The notes below the pieces were generated by a model. It was given only the letters and a program-made list of their open reading frames with translations. It was not told the origin of the DNA and did no database searches. A DNA stretch of 64,000 bases from Pseudomonadota bacterium (GTDB lineage: Bacteria > Desulfobacterota > Desulfobulbia > Desulfobulbales > JAGXFP01): assembly GCA_018814305.1 (NCBI GenBank), contig JAHJAA010000048.1, positions 1-64,000 on the forward strand, read 5' to 3'. The position numbers and the translations under genes were made by a program. The first letter of the stretch is position 1, and each line of letters begins with the position of its first letter. Of the stretch, positions 26,492-34,476 are shown piece after piece.

Positions 26492-27016
26492 TCATTTACT
26501 CTTAAACAATCGGCCCAAATCTTGAAAGGGAGAATCGCTCGGCGCATTGTCACACCCGCAATCTCCAAAATTTTTATTTTTCCCGCATTGAAGGCATAAA
26601 CCAAGACAATCTTCCCGACAAAGCGCTTTAAATGGTTGAGACAAAAAAACCTGCTGCCGCAGGATATTACTTACATCAATGGCCGGTTCGGAAAGATATT
26701 CCACTTCCTCCTCGGTCGGATCAAATTCTTGTTCGGCGCTAACTTCCAGTGGGCGCTCTACTCCTGGAATGTACTCCAGGACGACTTGAAACTCAACATC
26801 CCGGTCCTGATTGAAATTTTCAAGACACCGATCACATTGCAGGGACTGAAGATACTGGATAGTCCCATGCGCAAGGACTCGGCCAACATCCCTTTCCAGA
26901 AAAAGAGTCCCCTGAACCTCGCCTGAGACGGGAATATCCGCCAGCGGGAACCAAGACGTATCCGTAAGTTGTACCTGCAATCCCTCCGCTGGAATCTCAA
27001 TAAATTGTACAATCAT
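26492..27016 (-). CDS. YceD/DUF177 family protein
   Basis: 174-residue protein of the family found next to rpmF and linked, in E. coli and plants, to 23S rRNA accumulation. Two Cys pairs: CDRC near 62-65, and CREDCLGLCLQCGKN near 134-148, the family hallmark; a last CGC lies near the end. First gene after the strong promoter at 27062-27089. No better function than a ribosome/large-subunit role can be given. Confidence 0.92.
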   Translation of the reverse strand: MIVQFIEIPAEGLQVQLTDTSWFPLADIPVSGEVQGTLFLERDVGRVLAHGTIQYLQSLQCDRCLENFNQDRDVEFQVVLEYIPGVERPLEVSAEQEFDPTEEEVEYLSEPAIDVSNILRQQVFLSQPFKALCREDCLGLCLQCGKNKNFGDCGCDNAPSDSPFQDLGRLFKSK

Positions 27017-27061
27017 GGTGTCATTCTAATCGGGAGGGATCCTCTAGATATAAACCGGAGA

Positions 27062-27089
27062 ATTATACGGTGTTGTTTCATATTGTCAA
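27062..27089 (-). promoter_or_regulatory. Near-consensus sigma70 promoter of the yceD-rpmF-plsX-fab operon
   Basis: On the minus strand TTGACA (27089-27084), a 16-base spacer, then TATAAT (27067-27062): both hexamers are perfect. Transcription would begin near 27055, leaving a leader of about 38 bases before the yceD ATG at 27016. It is the best promoter match I found in the window and heads about 20 co-directional genes. Confidence 0.8.
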
Positions 27090-27222
27090 GAAATTTGACG
27101 TACCGCCCATCTTGACCCAACCGCAGGCAATTTTAGGATTCGCTCAAGGTTAAATTCCAACCGAAGCAGAAATCAGCAGACCGAGGATCTCAAGGAACAG
27201 CCCTTTGACGTTTCACCTTTGA

Positions 27223-27729
27223 TTATGACAGCAAGAGCCGCATTACTGCATACCGCAACCACCCGGTCAGGGCCATAAAAATAGCCAGATTTACGATCCA
27301 GCGACCATAGGCAAGCCGGAGTATTTCTCCTTCGGCAAGACGGGTCAGGATGAGTCCGGCCGGGAAAGCCACCACCAAGGAAAGGAGCAACAAGAAACCC
27401 AGCAGATACACAAAGAAAAGTAAAAACACCGAATGAAGCCGACCAAAACGCTTGACCAGACGAAACTGGAGCCGATCGGCATTTCTTTCCGCGATGGCCA
27501 AGACAAATGTTTGCAGAAGGATAAAAGGCAGCACCGCCAGAACAAACCAGAAGGGACACCCGTCATTTCGAGTCATAAAGAGGATGGTGGCTATCACGAT
27601 CAAAACAAAACCACTGCAGGCCAAGGGATTTAGAAGCACCAGACCAGGCAGATACTCACTGTCATCCTTATCATGGTTAGGTTCACGTCCAAACCCGGAA
27701 TCCGATTTATGAAACGCTCTACGATGCAT
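27223..27729 (-). CDS. Membrane protein of unknown function
   Basis: 168 residues with about four hydrophobic segments (38-55, 63-82, 97-125, 140-160) and a charged 30-residue N-terminus. No family recognised and no motif beyond hydrophobicity. It follows mlaC by 74 bases on the same strand, so it may be part of the RND-MlaA-MlaC group or a separate gene. No clear ribosome site before ATG 27729. Confidence 0.6.
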   Translation of the reverse strand: MHRRAFHKSDSGFGREPNHDKDDSEYLPGLVLLNPLACSGFVLIVIATILFMTRNDGCPFWFVLAVLPFILLQTFVLAIAERNADRLQFRLVKRFGRLHSVFLLFFVYLLGFLLLLSLVVAFPAGLILTRLAEGEILRLAYGRWIVNLAIFMALTGWLRYAVMRLLLS

Positions 27730-27803
27730 TATGTATTGTTATTACCGGGAAAGCTTCTGCCATCCCTGAAGGGAAAACGGATATCGAGTCACCGGAGAAG
27801 CCC

Positions 27804-28433
27804 TTACTCAAGACGGACTTTCTCCTCCATCCTTTTGATCAAACCGGCATAATCTTCCTTGCTGATAATTCGGGAAAACTCGCTCCGGTAGTTCTTGACC
27901 AAACTGACCCCCTCGATTTCTACATCATAGACACGCCAGTCATGACCTTTCAGAATGAGCTTGTAATTAATTGATATTTCTCGGGTATTCTTAATAACAC
28001 TGGTGAAGACCATTGCCCTGCTCCCGGTCTTATCCATGATTACCTTATGATAAGAAATCTCTTCATTGGAGTAGCCTTCTATTCGCCCGATATAATTATT
28101 CTTCAGCAGGTCAGCAAACAACTTCTGAAAAACGCCCCTTTGCTCTTCCGATTTCTCATCCCAAACCTTCCCCAGGGTGCGCATAGACATCTCCCGAAAG
28201 TCAAAACGGATGTCCACCGCTTTTATGATCCGGGTACGGCGCTCACCGCTCTTCTCGGGGGAGGCCAAGGCCGGATCCCGCATGAGCAACAAAATGGAAT
28301 CCACCGTCTCCCGAATTTGGACCATCGGCCCTGGGTCTTCGGCACACACCCCGAGGGACGAATCCCAACTCACCACAAGGGTTAAGGCCAGGAAAACCAG
28401 CAACAAACGGCTCTTCAGCTTCAATAATCGCAT
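27804..28433 (-). CDS. MlaC/Ttg2D-family periplasmic lipid carrier
   Basis: 209 residues: signal peptide (about 1-30) followed by a MlaC fold. Typical segments are RRTRIIKAVDIRFDFREMSMRTLG in part, KLFADLLKNNYIGRIEGYS, and a C-terminal KGHDWRVYDVEIEGVSLVKNYRSEF in part. MlaC ferries phospholipids across the periplasm between outer-membrane MlaA and an inner-membrane machine. HpnM of hopanoid loci is in the same family. Here the gene follows mlaA by about 170 bases, and the usual mlaBDEF genes are not in the window; the inner-membrane partner may be the RND protein upstream. Confidence 0.88.
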   Translation of the reverse strand: MRLLKLKSRLLLVFLALTLVVSWDSSLGVCAEDPGPMVQIRETVDSILLLMRDPALASPEKSGERRTRIIKAVDIRFDFREMSMRTLGKVWDEKSEEQRGVFQKLFADLLKNNYIGRIEGYSNEEISYHKVIMDKTGSRAMVFTSVIKNTREISINYKLILKGHDWRVYDVEIEGVSLVKNYRSEFSRIISKEDYAGLIKRMEEKVRLE

Positions 28434-28604
28434 ATCAGTCTCCCGGTATAATGCCCTCGTCCAACTATCATTGGAGCGAGGAGTCGGTTCAACTGAACCG
28501 GTCAGGGATTAAGGATAGCCCATTGGTAAAAATCGGCAAGACATTCATGATTCGCCGACAAAGAGCAGCAGAGGCAGTCTCCAGAGAAAAGCCGCCGCTT
28601 CAAC

Positions 28605-29447
28605 TCAGTCTGTATAATCCTCATCATTTACCTTCTGTCGCCGGTACATAATTGAGGCGTCCCGCAAGGCACTGTAAGGATCAAATGTCGCTGCTTTAAA
28701 ACTTTCATACTCATCAAGACGGAACGAGGCCTTATTCAACTCCTCGCCAGAACGGACACTATAATAAATCTTTTCATCATACTTTATGGCCAGAAGAGAT
28801 ACTGGGTCGAGAAAGTAATTCCCTACCAATCCCAAAGAATCCCGCAAATTAGATGGGCCAAAGAAAGGAAGACAGAGGTAAATTCCCTCCCCCATTCCGT
28901 ATTTCCCCAAGGTCTGACCGACATCCTCATCAAGACCAGAGAGGTGTAACCAATGGTAAGCCGGATCCCACAGGCCCGCAACGCCGAGAGTCGAATTGAC
29001 CACAAACCGGCTTAACTCATTACCGCTTCGAACAATCTTCCCCTGGAGCAGGCCATTGGCCAGCCGAATTGGCGTCCTGAGATTATGGAAAAAATTGGAC
29101 ACACACTCCCGGGCCGGTTCCGGGATAACCCCGGCATACCCGCTGGCCACTGGCCGCATCACCCATGAATAAAAGAGATCGTTAAAAGAAAAAACCAGCC
29201 GGTTCCAGGTTTCCAGGGGGTCTGCCACCAGAACAGCTGTCTCCTCCTCCTGCCAGGCATCTTCCTCTTCAAAGAAGGAGTCCTCTACTAGTGGATACCC
29301 GATGCCGCTCCCATCCGAACCGATCCCAGCGCCAGGCGCAGTATGTCCTGTCCAAGGCGACAGCAGCCCTAAAAAGACAAAACACATGCCCGCCACCAGT
29401 GGACTTTTCCACGGGTGGCGACTGAATAGATCCATAACTTTCGGCAT
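28605..29447 (-). CDS. MlaA/VacJ-family outer-membrane lipid protein
   Basis: 280 residues from ATG 29447, which has GGAG 7 bases upstream; ATG 29459 is also possible. N-terminal signal sequence, then an acidic linker (EEEDAWQEEE) and the MlaA domain: DPLETWNRLVFSFND, VRSGNELSRFVVNSTLGVAG, DPAYHWL, DVGQTLGKYGMGEG, YLCLPFFGPSNLRD. MlaA removes misplaced phospholipid from the outer leaflet. Unlike E. coli MlaA no lipobox Cys follows the signal sequence, so it may not be a lipoprotein. Neighbours are an RND exporter and MlaC. Confidence 0.9.
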   Translation of the reverse strand: MPKVMDLFSRHPWKSPLVAGMCFVFLGLLSPWTGHTAPGAGIGSDGSGIGYPLVEDSFFEEEDAWQEEETAVLVADPLETWNRLVFSFNDLFYSWVMRPVASGYAGVIPEPARECVSNFFHNLRTPIRLANGLLQGKIVRSGNELSRFVVNSTLGVAGLWDPAYHWLHLSGLDEDVGQTLGKYGMGEGIYLCLPFFGPSNLRDSLGLVGNYFLDPVSLLAIKYDEKIYYSVRSGEELNKASFRLDEYESFKAATFDPYSALRDASIMYRRQKVNDEDYTD

Positions 29448-29739
29448 CAATAACTCCATCGACAAGATCGGGCGGTTTTTACTGCATCCAACCCATAAAA
29501 ACGAATGTATCTCAATCTACAAGGTGAGGCAGAAATATGTCAACCAGCATCACCAATCTCAGCAAAATAGACGAAGCGTAACTATCCAGCTGCACTCCAT
29601 CTGCGTCCGATTCGGTCTTCCAGCATACCAATGTATAGCTGAAAGACTGAATCGTACACATCTGAAGCACATCCGGAGTCTACGCTTCCATGAATAGTTC
29701 CATTCCGGCGGGTTTGCTCGTTACCGGCATTATGCTTCT

Positions 29740-29826
29740 AAGTAACAAATATGCAACATGTTGATTTTGTTACTTTTAAAATAGGGGCCGGGCTCGCCCG
29801 GTTAGGAAGCTGGATAGTTACGACGA
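29740..29826. repeat. Hairpin-bearing intergenic repeat, copy A
   Basis: In the 395-base gap between mlaA and the RND gene, AAGTAACAAA (29740-29749) pairs with TTTGTTACTT (29766-29775), and CCGGGC/GCCCGG forms a second hairpin (29788-29801). GCTGGATAGTTACGA follows. The elements TTTTGTTACTT and GGATAG-Y-TACGA recur in the same order at 33224-33390. The rest of the gap shows no gene. Confidence 0.4.
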
Positions 29827-29842
29827 AACAACCTCACCATTA

Positions 29843-32344
29843 TTATTCATTGGTGTTTGATAGCGCCTGGTTGGGCCCCAGAGGTTTGATGATTAGCAGC
29901 AACTTCGGCAACAAAATCAAAGCAGCCAACAAGGCTACAAACATGGCAAAGCCGGTAAACAACCCGAAGTAGATTGTGGGGATAAAATTGGATAAAACTA
30001 GGATGGAGAACCCGATAATAATGGTCACAGAGGTATAATACATGGCCCTGCCGATACTTACATGACAACGATACATGGTGGCCAGATAATTTCTATCCTT
30101 GGGGAACTCCTTTTGAAACCGATGAACATAATGGATGGTATCATCAACGGCGATCCCGATGGTGATGGCGGCAATGGTAATGGTCATCATGTCCAGCGGG
30201 ATACCGAACCATCCCATGGCGCCCAAGACCATGGCGGCCGGCAACAAATTAGGGATAATCGCAATGACCGCCAGCATGAACGAACGAAACAACACAACAA
30301 ACATTACCATGATCCCGAGAAAGACCATGGAGATGGTCATAATCTGCGAACGGAACAGGCTCTGCAGCATGTTGTTATAGAGAACAAACATCCCGGTAAA
30401 ATGAATCTGGTCATCATCAAGGCCGATCTCTTCCCGGATAAAAGTCCTGATCGTATCAAGGAGGGCCTTTCTGCCCATGGTCTGTCCCGACTCAATCACC
30501 CGCATGGTTATCCGGGCTTGGGGGATATCGGTGGCTATGTAAGGAGTTATCAGAAGTTCTCTGATCTGTTGAGGACTTTCCTGATGCATAATTGCCAATT
30601 CATAATTTTCCAGCGGGACGTCACCATTCAAGCGGGTGACGATTTTGGTGACGGTGGCGATGGACAACACCTCCCCGATTTCAGAAATCCCGGTTAAAAA
30701 ATCATGAACCTTCTCAATCTGTTCCATCCGATAGGCGGAAACATACCAAGGCGGAGGCTCCTTGGCCTCTCCTGCGGCAAAGGGATCGTCAAAGGGATCA
30801 TCTTCCGGGGTAGACGTCAATGGTTCTTCATGAAAGTCGAGAATCAGTTCAAGCGGGGTTGTGCCCCCCAATTTCTGGTCAATGACGCTCATACCCTGAT
30901 ATATTTCGGTTCGCGAACGAAAATAATCAATGAATCGGTTCTCGACCTTGAGCTTGGTCATCCCGAAACCACTACCCACAGCCAGACCAATACAGACCAG
31001 CACAACCTTGCCACCATGATGTTCGGTCAAGCGGGCAAAGAAAAGGGTCAGCGGGGAATCTCCCTGGGACTCCGTCTTCCCATCCATCCGAGGAAACAGC
31101 ATAAGGCCCGCAGGAAAAAGAATAAATGAAAGGACAAAGGAGACGATCAGGCCAACGGTCATCATCATCCCGAAATCCATCACCGGGCGAATGCCGCTGA
31201 CCAACAAAGAGACAAAAGCCACAATGGTGGTCAAGGTCGTATACAGACAGGGCAAGAAAGTCAGCCGAACCGTTTCCCGAACCAGGGTGCGTTGATCGTC
31301 ATCAGGTTGCCGCCCATGGAGCTCACGGTAACGGACAATAAGATGAATAGTCAAAGACATGGTGAAGATCAGCATCAGCGAGATGAAATTCGACGATATC
31401 ACGGTTACTCGCCAGTCCACCATCCCCAGATAACCAATCATGATCAGGCCGGCCACCAGACAACACCCCATGGACAGAAAGACCCAGCGGATTCTCCGAA
31501 ATATCACCAGCAGGGTCAGAATCAGAAAGAGAAAGACCCCAACTCCGAAAATCCCGAGATCGTTCCGAATGAAAGAGATCATATCCGCGACGATCATCGG
31601 TACCCCGCCCAGAAATATCTCAGCCTCACCCTGATGCAGGCGGGCAACCTGACGTATATCATCCACCAGCCGATTCTGATTGTCTGTCAACAGGGCCAAG
31701 CGCTCCCGATACCGCGCTGAAACGACGGCCAACTCAAATGATTCTTCACGGGTAATGGTTCCGTCATACCCTTTTTCCCTAAGCTCATAGCGCCGTTTCA
31801 ACAAGGTCTTATAAGTCTGGTCGGTGGGGAGGGCCATTAAAATAGTCGTCGTCCGACCATCTTGACTCAAGAGCCTTCGGGCATAAAGGGGATTGGTCAG
31901 GAGCTCGTCTTCAGCCACTGCCAGGTCGATGCCGGAATCCTCCAGAGTCTTGATCCGCCCAGGTTCACCCAGATCCGATAACCCGACCTTCGAGGTAAAC
32001 AACAGCGGCACATCGAGGATCGAGGTAACCGACTCAATCCCGTGAACTTCCCGGAGTTCATCCCGTAAGGACTTGAGTGCGGCCAGAGATTCCGGAGCAA
32101 AAAGATTACCCGTGGGAGTGTAGGTCAAAATCAGGACATCACTTGCCCCGTAGCGATCGTTGATCTGCCTGAAGTACCGAAGATCGTGATCGTTTTCTAA
32201 AACCAGGGAATCACCGGAGGCATCCAATTTAAAATCAGGAATACGAAAGGCAAAAAAAACCAAGACCCCCAGGACAACCAGAAGCGTCACCCCGGGGCGG
32301 GAAAGAATCAAACGGTCATAGAATCGAGAAATCCGTGAGATCAT
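29843..32344 (-). CDS. RND-superfamily (MMPL/HpnN-like) lipid exporter
   Basis: 833 residues with the duplicated RND plan: membrane helix near 15-35, a periplasmic domain (about 40-250), five helices around 255-425, a helix near 450, a second periplasmic domain (about 480-650), and five helices to the end. GIAVDDTIHYVHRFQKE in the second bundle and MSLTIHLIVRYRE in the first are the conserved intramembrane segments of the HpnN/MMPL-like branch. These proteins move hydrophobic cargo such as hopanoids or other lipids. Placement before mlaA and mlaC suggests a lipid-export unit; no hopanoid gene is in the window. C-terminus is QALSNTNE. Confidence 0.88.
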   Translation of the reverse strand: MISRISRFYDRLILSRPGVTLLVVLGVLVFFAFRIPDFKLDASGDSLVLENDHDLRYFRQINDRYGASDVLILTYTPTGNLFAPESLAALKSLRDELREVHGIESVTSILDVPLLFTSKVGLSDLGEPGRIKTLEDSGIDLAVAEDELLTNPLYARRLLSQDGRTTTILMALPTDQTYKTLLKRRYELREKGYDGTITREESFELAVVSARYRERLALLTDNQNRLVDDIRQVARLHQGEAEIFLGGVPMIVADMISFIRNDLGIFGVGVFLFLILTLLVIFRRIRWVFLSMGCCLVAGLIMIGYLGMVDWRVTVISSNFISLMLIFTMSLTIHLIVRYRELHGRQPDDDQRTLVRETVRLTFLPCLYTTLTTIVAFVSLLVSGIRPVMDFGMMMTVGLIVSFVLSFILFPAGLMLFPRMDGKTESQGDSPLTLFFARLTEHHGGKVVLVCIGLAVGSGFGMTKLKVENRFIDYFRSRTEIYQGMSVIDQKLGGTTPLELILDFHEEPLTSTPEDDPFDDPFAAGEAKEPPPWYVSAYRMEQIEKVHDFLTGISEIGEVLSIATVTKIVTRLNGDVPLENYELAIMHQESPQQIRELLITPYIATDIPQARITMRVIESGQTMGRKALLDTIRTFIREEIGLDDDQIHFTGMFVLYNNMLQSLFRSQIMTISMVFLGIMVMFVVLFRSFMLAVIAIIPNLLPAAMVLGAMGWFGIPLDMMTITIAAITIGIAVDDTIHYVHRFQKEFPKDRNYLATMYRCHVSIGRAMYYTSVTIIIGFSILVLSNFIPTIYFGLFTGFAMFVALLAALILLPKLLLIIKPLGPNQALSNTNE

Positions 32345-32483
32345 AGGGTATCACAATTGAAATTATTTCATAACGGCCCAAAAGAGACTTTCAAACGATC
32401 GTTTCAATTTCGGAAGATACAACAGCATGGAGCAAAAGGGAAGCGGTTATCCGGGGAAGAATTGATCCAGCAAGGTTCCTTGC

Positions 32484-33125
32484 CTAATGATCTGAAATAA
32501 TCCTTGGCCTGCTGGTCACCTCCAGAAACGGACGAACCGCCTCGGCAACCATCCCGGCCATTACCCCATAGCCCAAAGAGTTTGGGTGGATTTGATCACT
32601 CATCAGTTCTACCCTCCCCCATATTCCAGCAAAAACATTGGGAATGAGAACAGACCCGGAAGATTGGGCCAACTCACGATATCCCGCATCATAACCCTTG
32701 GAAAACAGCGGGATATCAATCCCACCCAGAACAACCAGGGCCCCGGCCTCCTGCAGAAGTTCAACAATCCGCCTCAGGTTTCTAAAGGCGGAGTCCCGAC
32801 TGACCCCCTTGCGCAAATCATTGCCGCCCAGGATCACAATTGCAATCCCCGGTCGGAAAGCCAGTACGGTATCAACCCGGGCCAAACCCTGGGCCGTGGT
32901 CTCACCGGAAATACCGGCATTGATAACTTCAACCCCAAGCAGACGGGAGAGTTGCGCCGGGTAGTCTTGATCGGAAACGGCACCAACCCCGGCAGTAAGG
33001 CTATCACCGAAACAGACAATCGGTCCAGCCGCAGTATCGGCGTTTTTGATCTGGGGATGAGGGTTAAACAGGAAAAATCCCCCCCCAAGAAGAATCACCA
33101 GACCAACGATCAATATTTTTTTCAT
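32484..33125 (-). CDS. SGNH-fold esterase/lysophospholipase (TesA-like)
   Basis: 213-residue secreted or membrane-anchored hydrolase. ATG 33125 starts a hydrophobic leader (MKKILIVGLVILLGGGFFLF). Blocks: GDSLTAGVGA with the Ser, GISGETTAQG with the Gly, VILGGNDLRKG with the Asn, and DQIHPNSLGYGVMA with the catalytic Asp/His. Family members cleave lysophospholipids, thioesters or aryl esters. It sits 139 bases upstream of the RND gene on the same strand, so it may act on the same lipids. Confidence 0.9.
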   Translation of the reverse strand: MKKILIVGLVILLGGGFFLFNPHPQIKNADTAAGPIVCFGDSLTAGVGAVSDQDYPAQLSRLLGVEVINAGISGETTAQGLARVDTVLAFRPGIAIVILGGNDLRKGVSRDSAFRNLRRIVELLQEAGALVVLGGIDIPLFSKGYDAGYRELAQSSGSVLIPNVFAGIWGRVELMSDQIHPNSLGYGVMAGMVAEAVRPFLEVTSRPRIISDH

Positions 33126-33223
33126 GAACGGGCCTACTAGGATGAGGAGCACAACCTTTTGGGCCGGGACGGGGACTCTTCGGATCAACCCTCCCCGACC
33201 CTAACCAGAAAGACATAGCCATG

Positions 33224-33390
33224 ATTTTTTGTTACTTAAAAGCTCCTGCCGAAATCGGAGCAATTATCCTGAACTGTAACTGTTCAGCAGCGCAGTTGAT
33301 TGCGGTAAGCGGGCTGGCAATGCGTGGCTCGCCTCCGTGAGCCGGCCCGATCGCCGCAAGATGTGGTGCTGCTGGATAGCTACGATTTTT
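33224..33390. repeat. Hairpin-bearing intergenic repeat, copy B
   Basis: TTTTTTGTTACTT near 33224, then GCTCC/GGAGC, CTGAAC/GTTCAG and a GC-rich stem around 33300-33355, then GCTGGATAGCTACGA near 33376. The first and last elements match copy A at 29740-29826 in order and direction, with a longer GC-rich middle. Possibly a dispersed palindromic element placed beside lipid-transport genes. Confidence 0.35.
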
Positions 33391-33403
33391 TCGACATTTC
33401 TGT

Positions 33404-34000
33404 TCACCTTCCTGCCATTTTCACAGCAATGATCTGGACCACGACTCCCATTCCGGTATGGAGCTTCCCCTCAAGCACTTCTCGCTTGATTTCTCGCCCC
33501 ACTTCGAATGCCAAACCTGCCAGTTCATCCTTGAGCGCCGACAGGGTCATCATAAGTTCGGCGCTGGGCGGACCACCTGTTCCCTGAGCAAGCTGGGCCG
33601 GGGTGTACGCCTCCAGCAACAACACACCCCCAGGCCGCAGGCCGTCAACCACCTTTTTATGAAGTTCAACCCTCACCGAGGGGGAGAGATGACAAAATAT
33701 GGAAACGATTCCATCCCAAGTCCCAGGAGTGATTTCATATCGAGCTAAATCTTCAACCTCCGTATCCACTGTCACCCCACGCTCATCGGCCAATTGGTTG
33801 GCTTTGGCGAGCCCAACCTCCGAGGAGTCCACAGCCGTTACCATGTAACCCTGCTCGGCAAGATAGACGGCATTACGACCCTCCCCCTCAGCCAGACAGA
33901 GAACTTTTCCCATGGGTATCCGTGAAGCGTTGCGACGCAAAAATTCGTTTGGCGAGGTTCCATAAACAAATTCGGGATCACTGTAGCGTTGATTCCACAT
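33404..34000 (-). CDS. Class I SAM-dependent methyltransferase (TehB-like)
   Basis: 198-residue cytosolic protein. Motif I VLCLAEGEGRNAVYLAEQG, the acidic ribose contact VTAVDSSEVG, and GLRPGGVLLLEAYTP as post-motif. Starts MWNQRYSDPEFVYGTSPNEF, usual in the TehB/thiopurine-type branch, whose members methylate small molecules or chalcogen anions. No neighbour names the substrate. Single-gene unit ahead of a long non-coding gap. Confidence 0.85.
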   Translation of the reverse strand: MWNQRYSDPEFVYGTSPNEFLRRNASRIPMGKVLCLAEGEGRNAVYLAEQGYMVTAVDSSEVGLAKANQLADERGVTVDTEVEDLARYEITPGTWDGIVSIFCHLSPSVRVELHKKVVDGLRPGGVLLLEAYTPAQLAQGTGGPPSAELMMTLSALKDELAGLAFEVGREIKREVLEGKLHTGMGVVVQIIAVKMAGR

Positions 34001-34476
34001 TAGAAGCCTCTGTATTTTTTGAGTTGAACTCTTGCGATATCAACTCTACTCCCATTCTTTTTTTGTTGAAAGACGATTTTCACCTGATCCTGATTCCCAG
34101 GATCATCCTTGAACTTTCAACGGCCAATACCAATACCCAGATCAAGTCTCCAATAACTTTCCGACCAACCATTAAAAAGCGTCATAGGCTGGATTTCCTG
34201 GTCAACAAACGCACCCGAGCCACACTCCTGAATACTATCGAGTCAGCCCGAAAAAACCTTGAGATTACGACCTTTCCAGAACCAAACTCGACCTAATATT
34301 GATCGAGATAAACTTTATTTTCCCTCTAGATTAATCAAAAAAATATTGTTAAGTTAATGAAACCTTTGGTTGTCAGGCATCGTCAAACATAACTGCCATT
34401 TTGTTATGCAAATCCGATGGTGCTACTTTAAGGTTTATGGTCGTGACACAGTTTATACAAAACAGGGAGGTAAAAA
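34001..34476. other. Structured non-coding gap between divergent genes
   Basis: No convincing gene. GAGTTGA/TCAACTC form a hairpin (34021-34046). A nested hairpin follows: GTTGAAAG (34065-34072) with CTTTCAAC (34114-34121), and inside it TGATCCTG (34085-34092) with CAGGATCA (34098-34105). A plus-strand frame of up to 124 codons crosses the gap but begins inside the methyltransferase gene and lacks a ribosome site. The leader of the lipoprotein gene at 34477 ends with AGGGAGG. Confidence 0.4.

Noticed and set aside
33922-34296. Plus-strand frame of up to 124 codons
   Set aside because: Starts inside the methyltransferase gene, no ribosome site, no recognisable family; the hairpins explain part of it.
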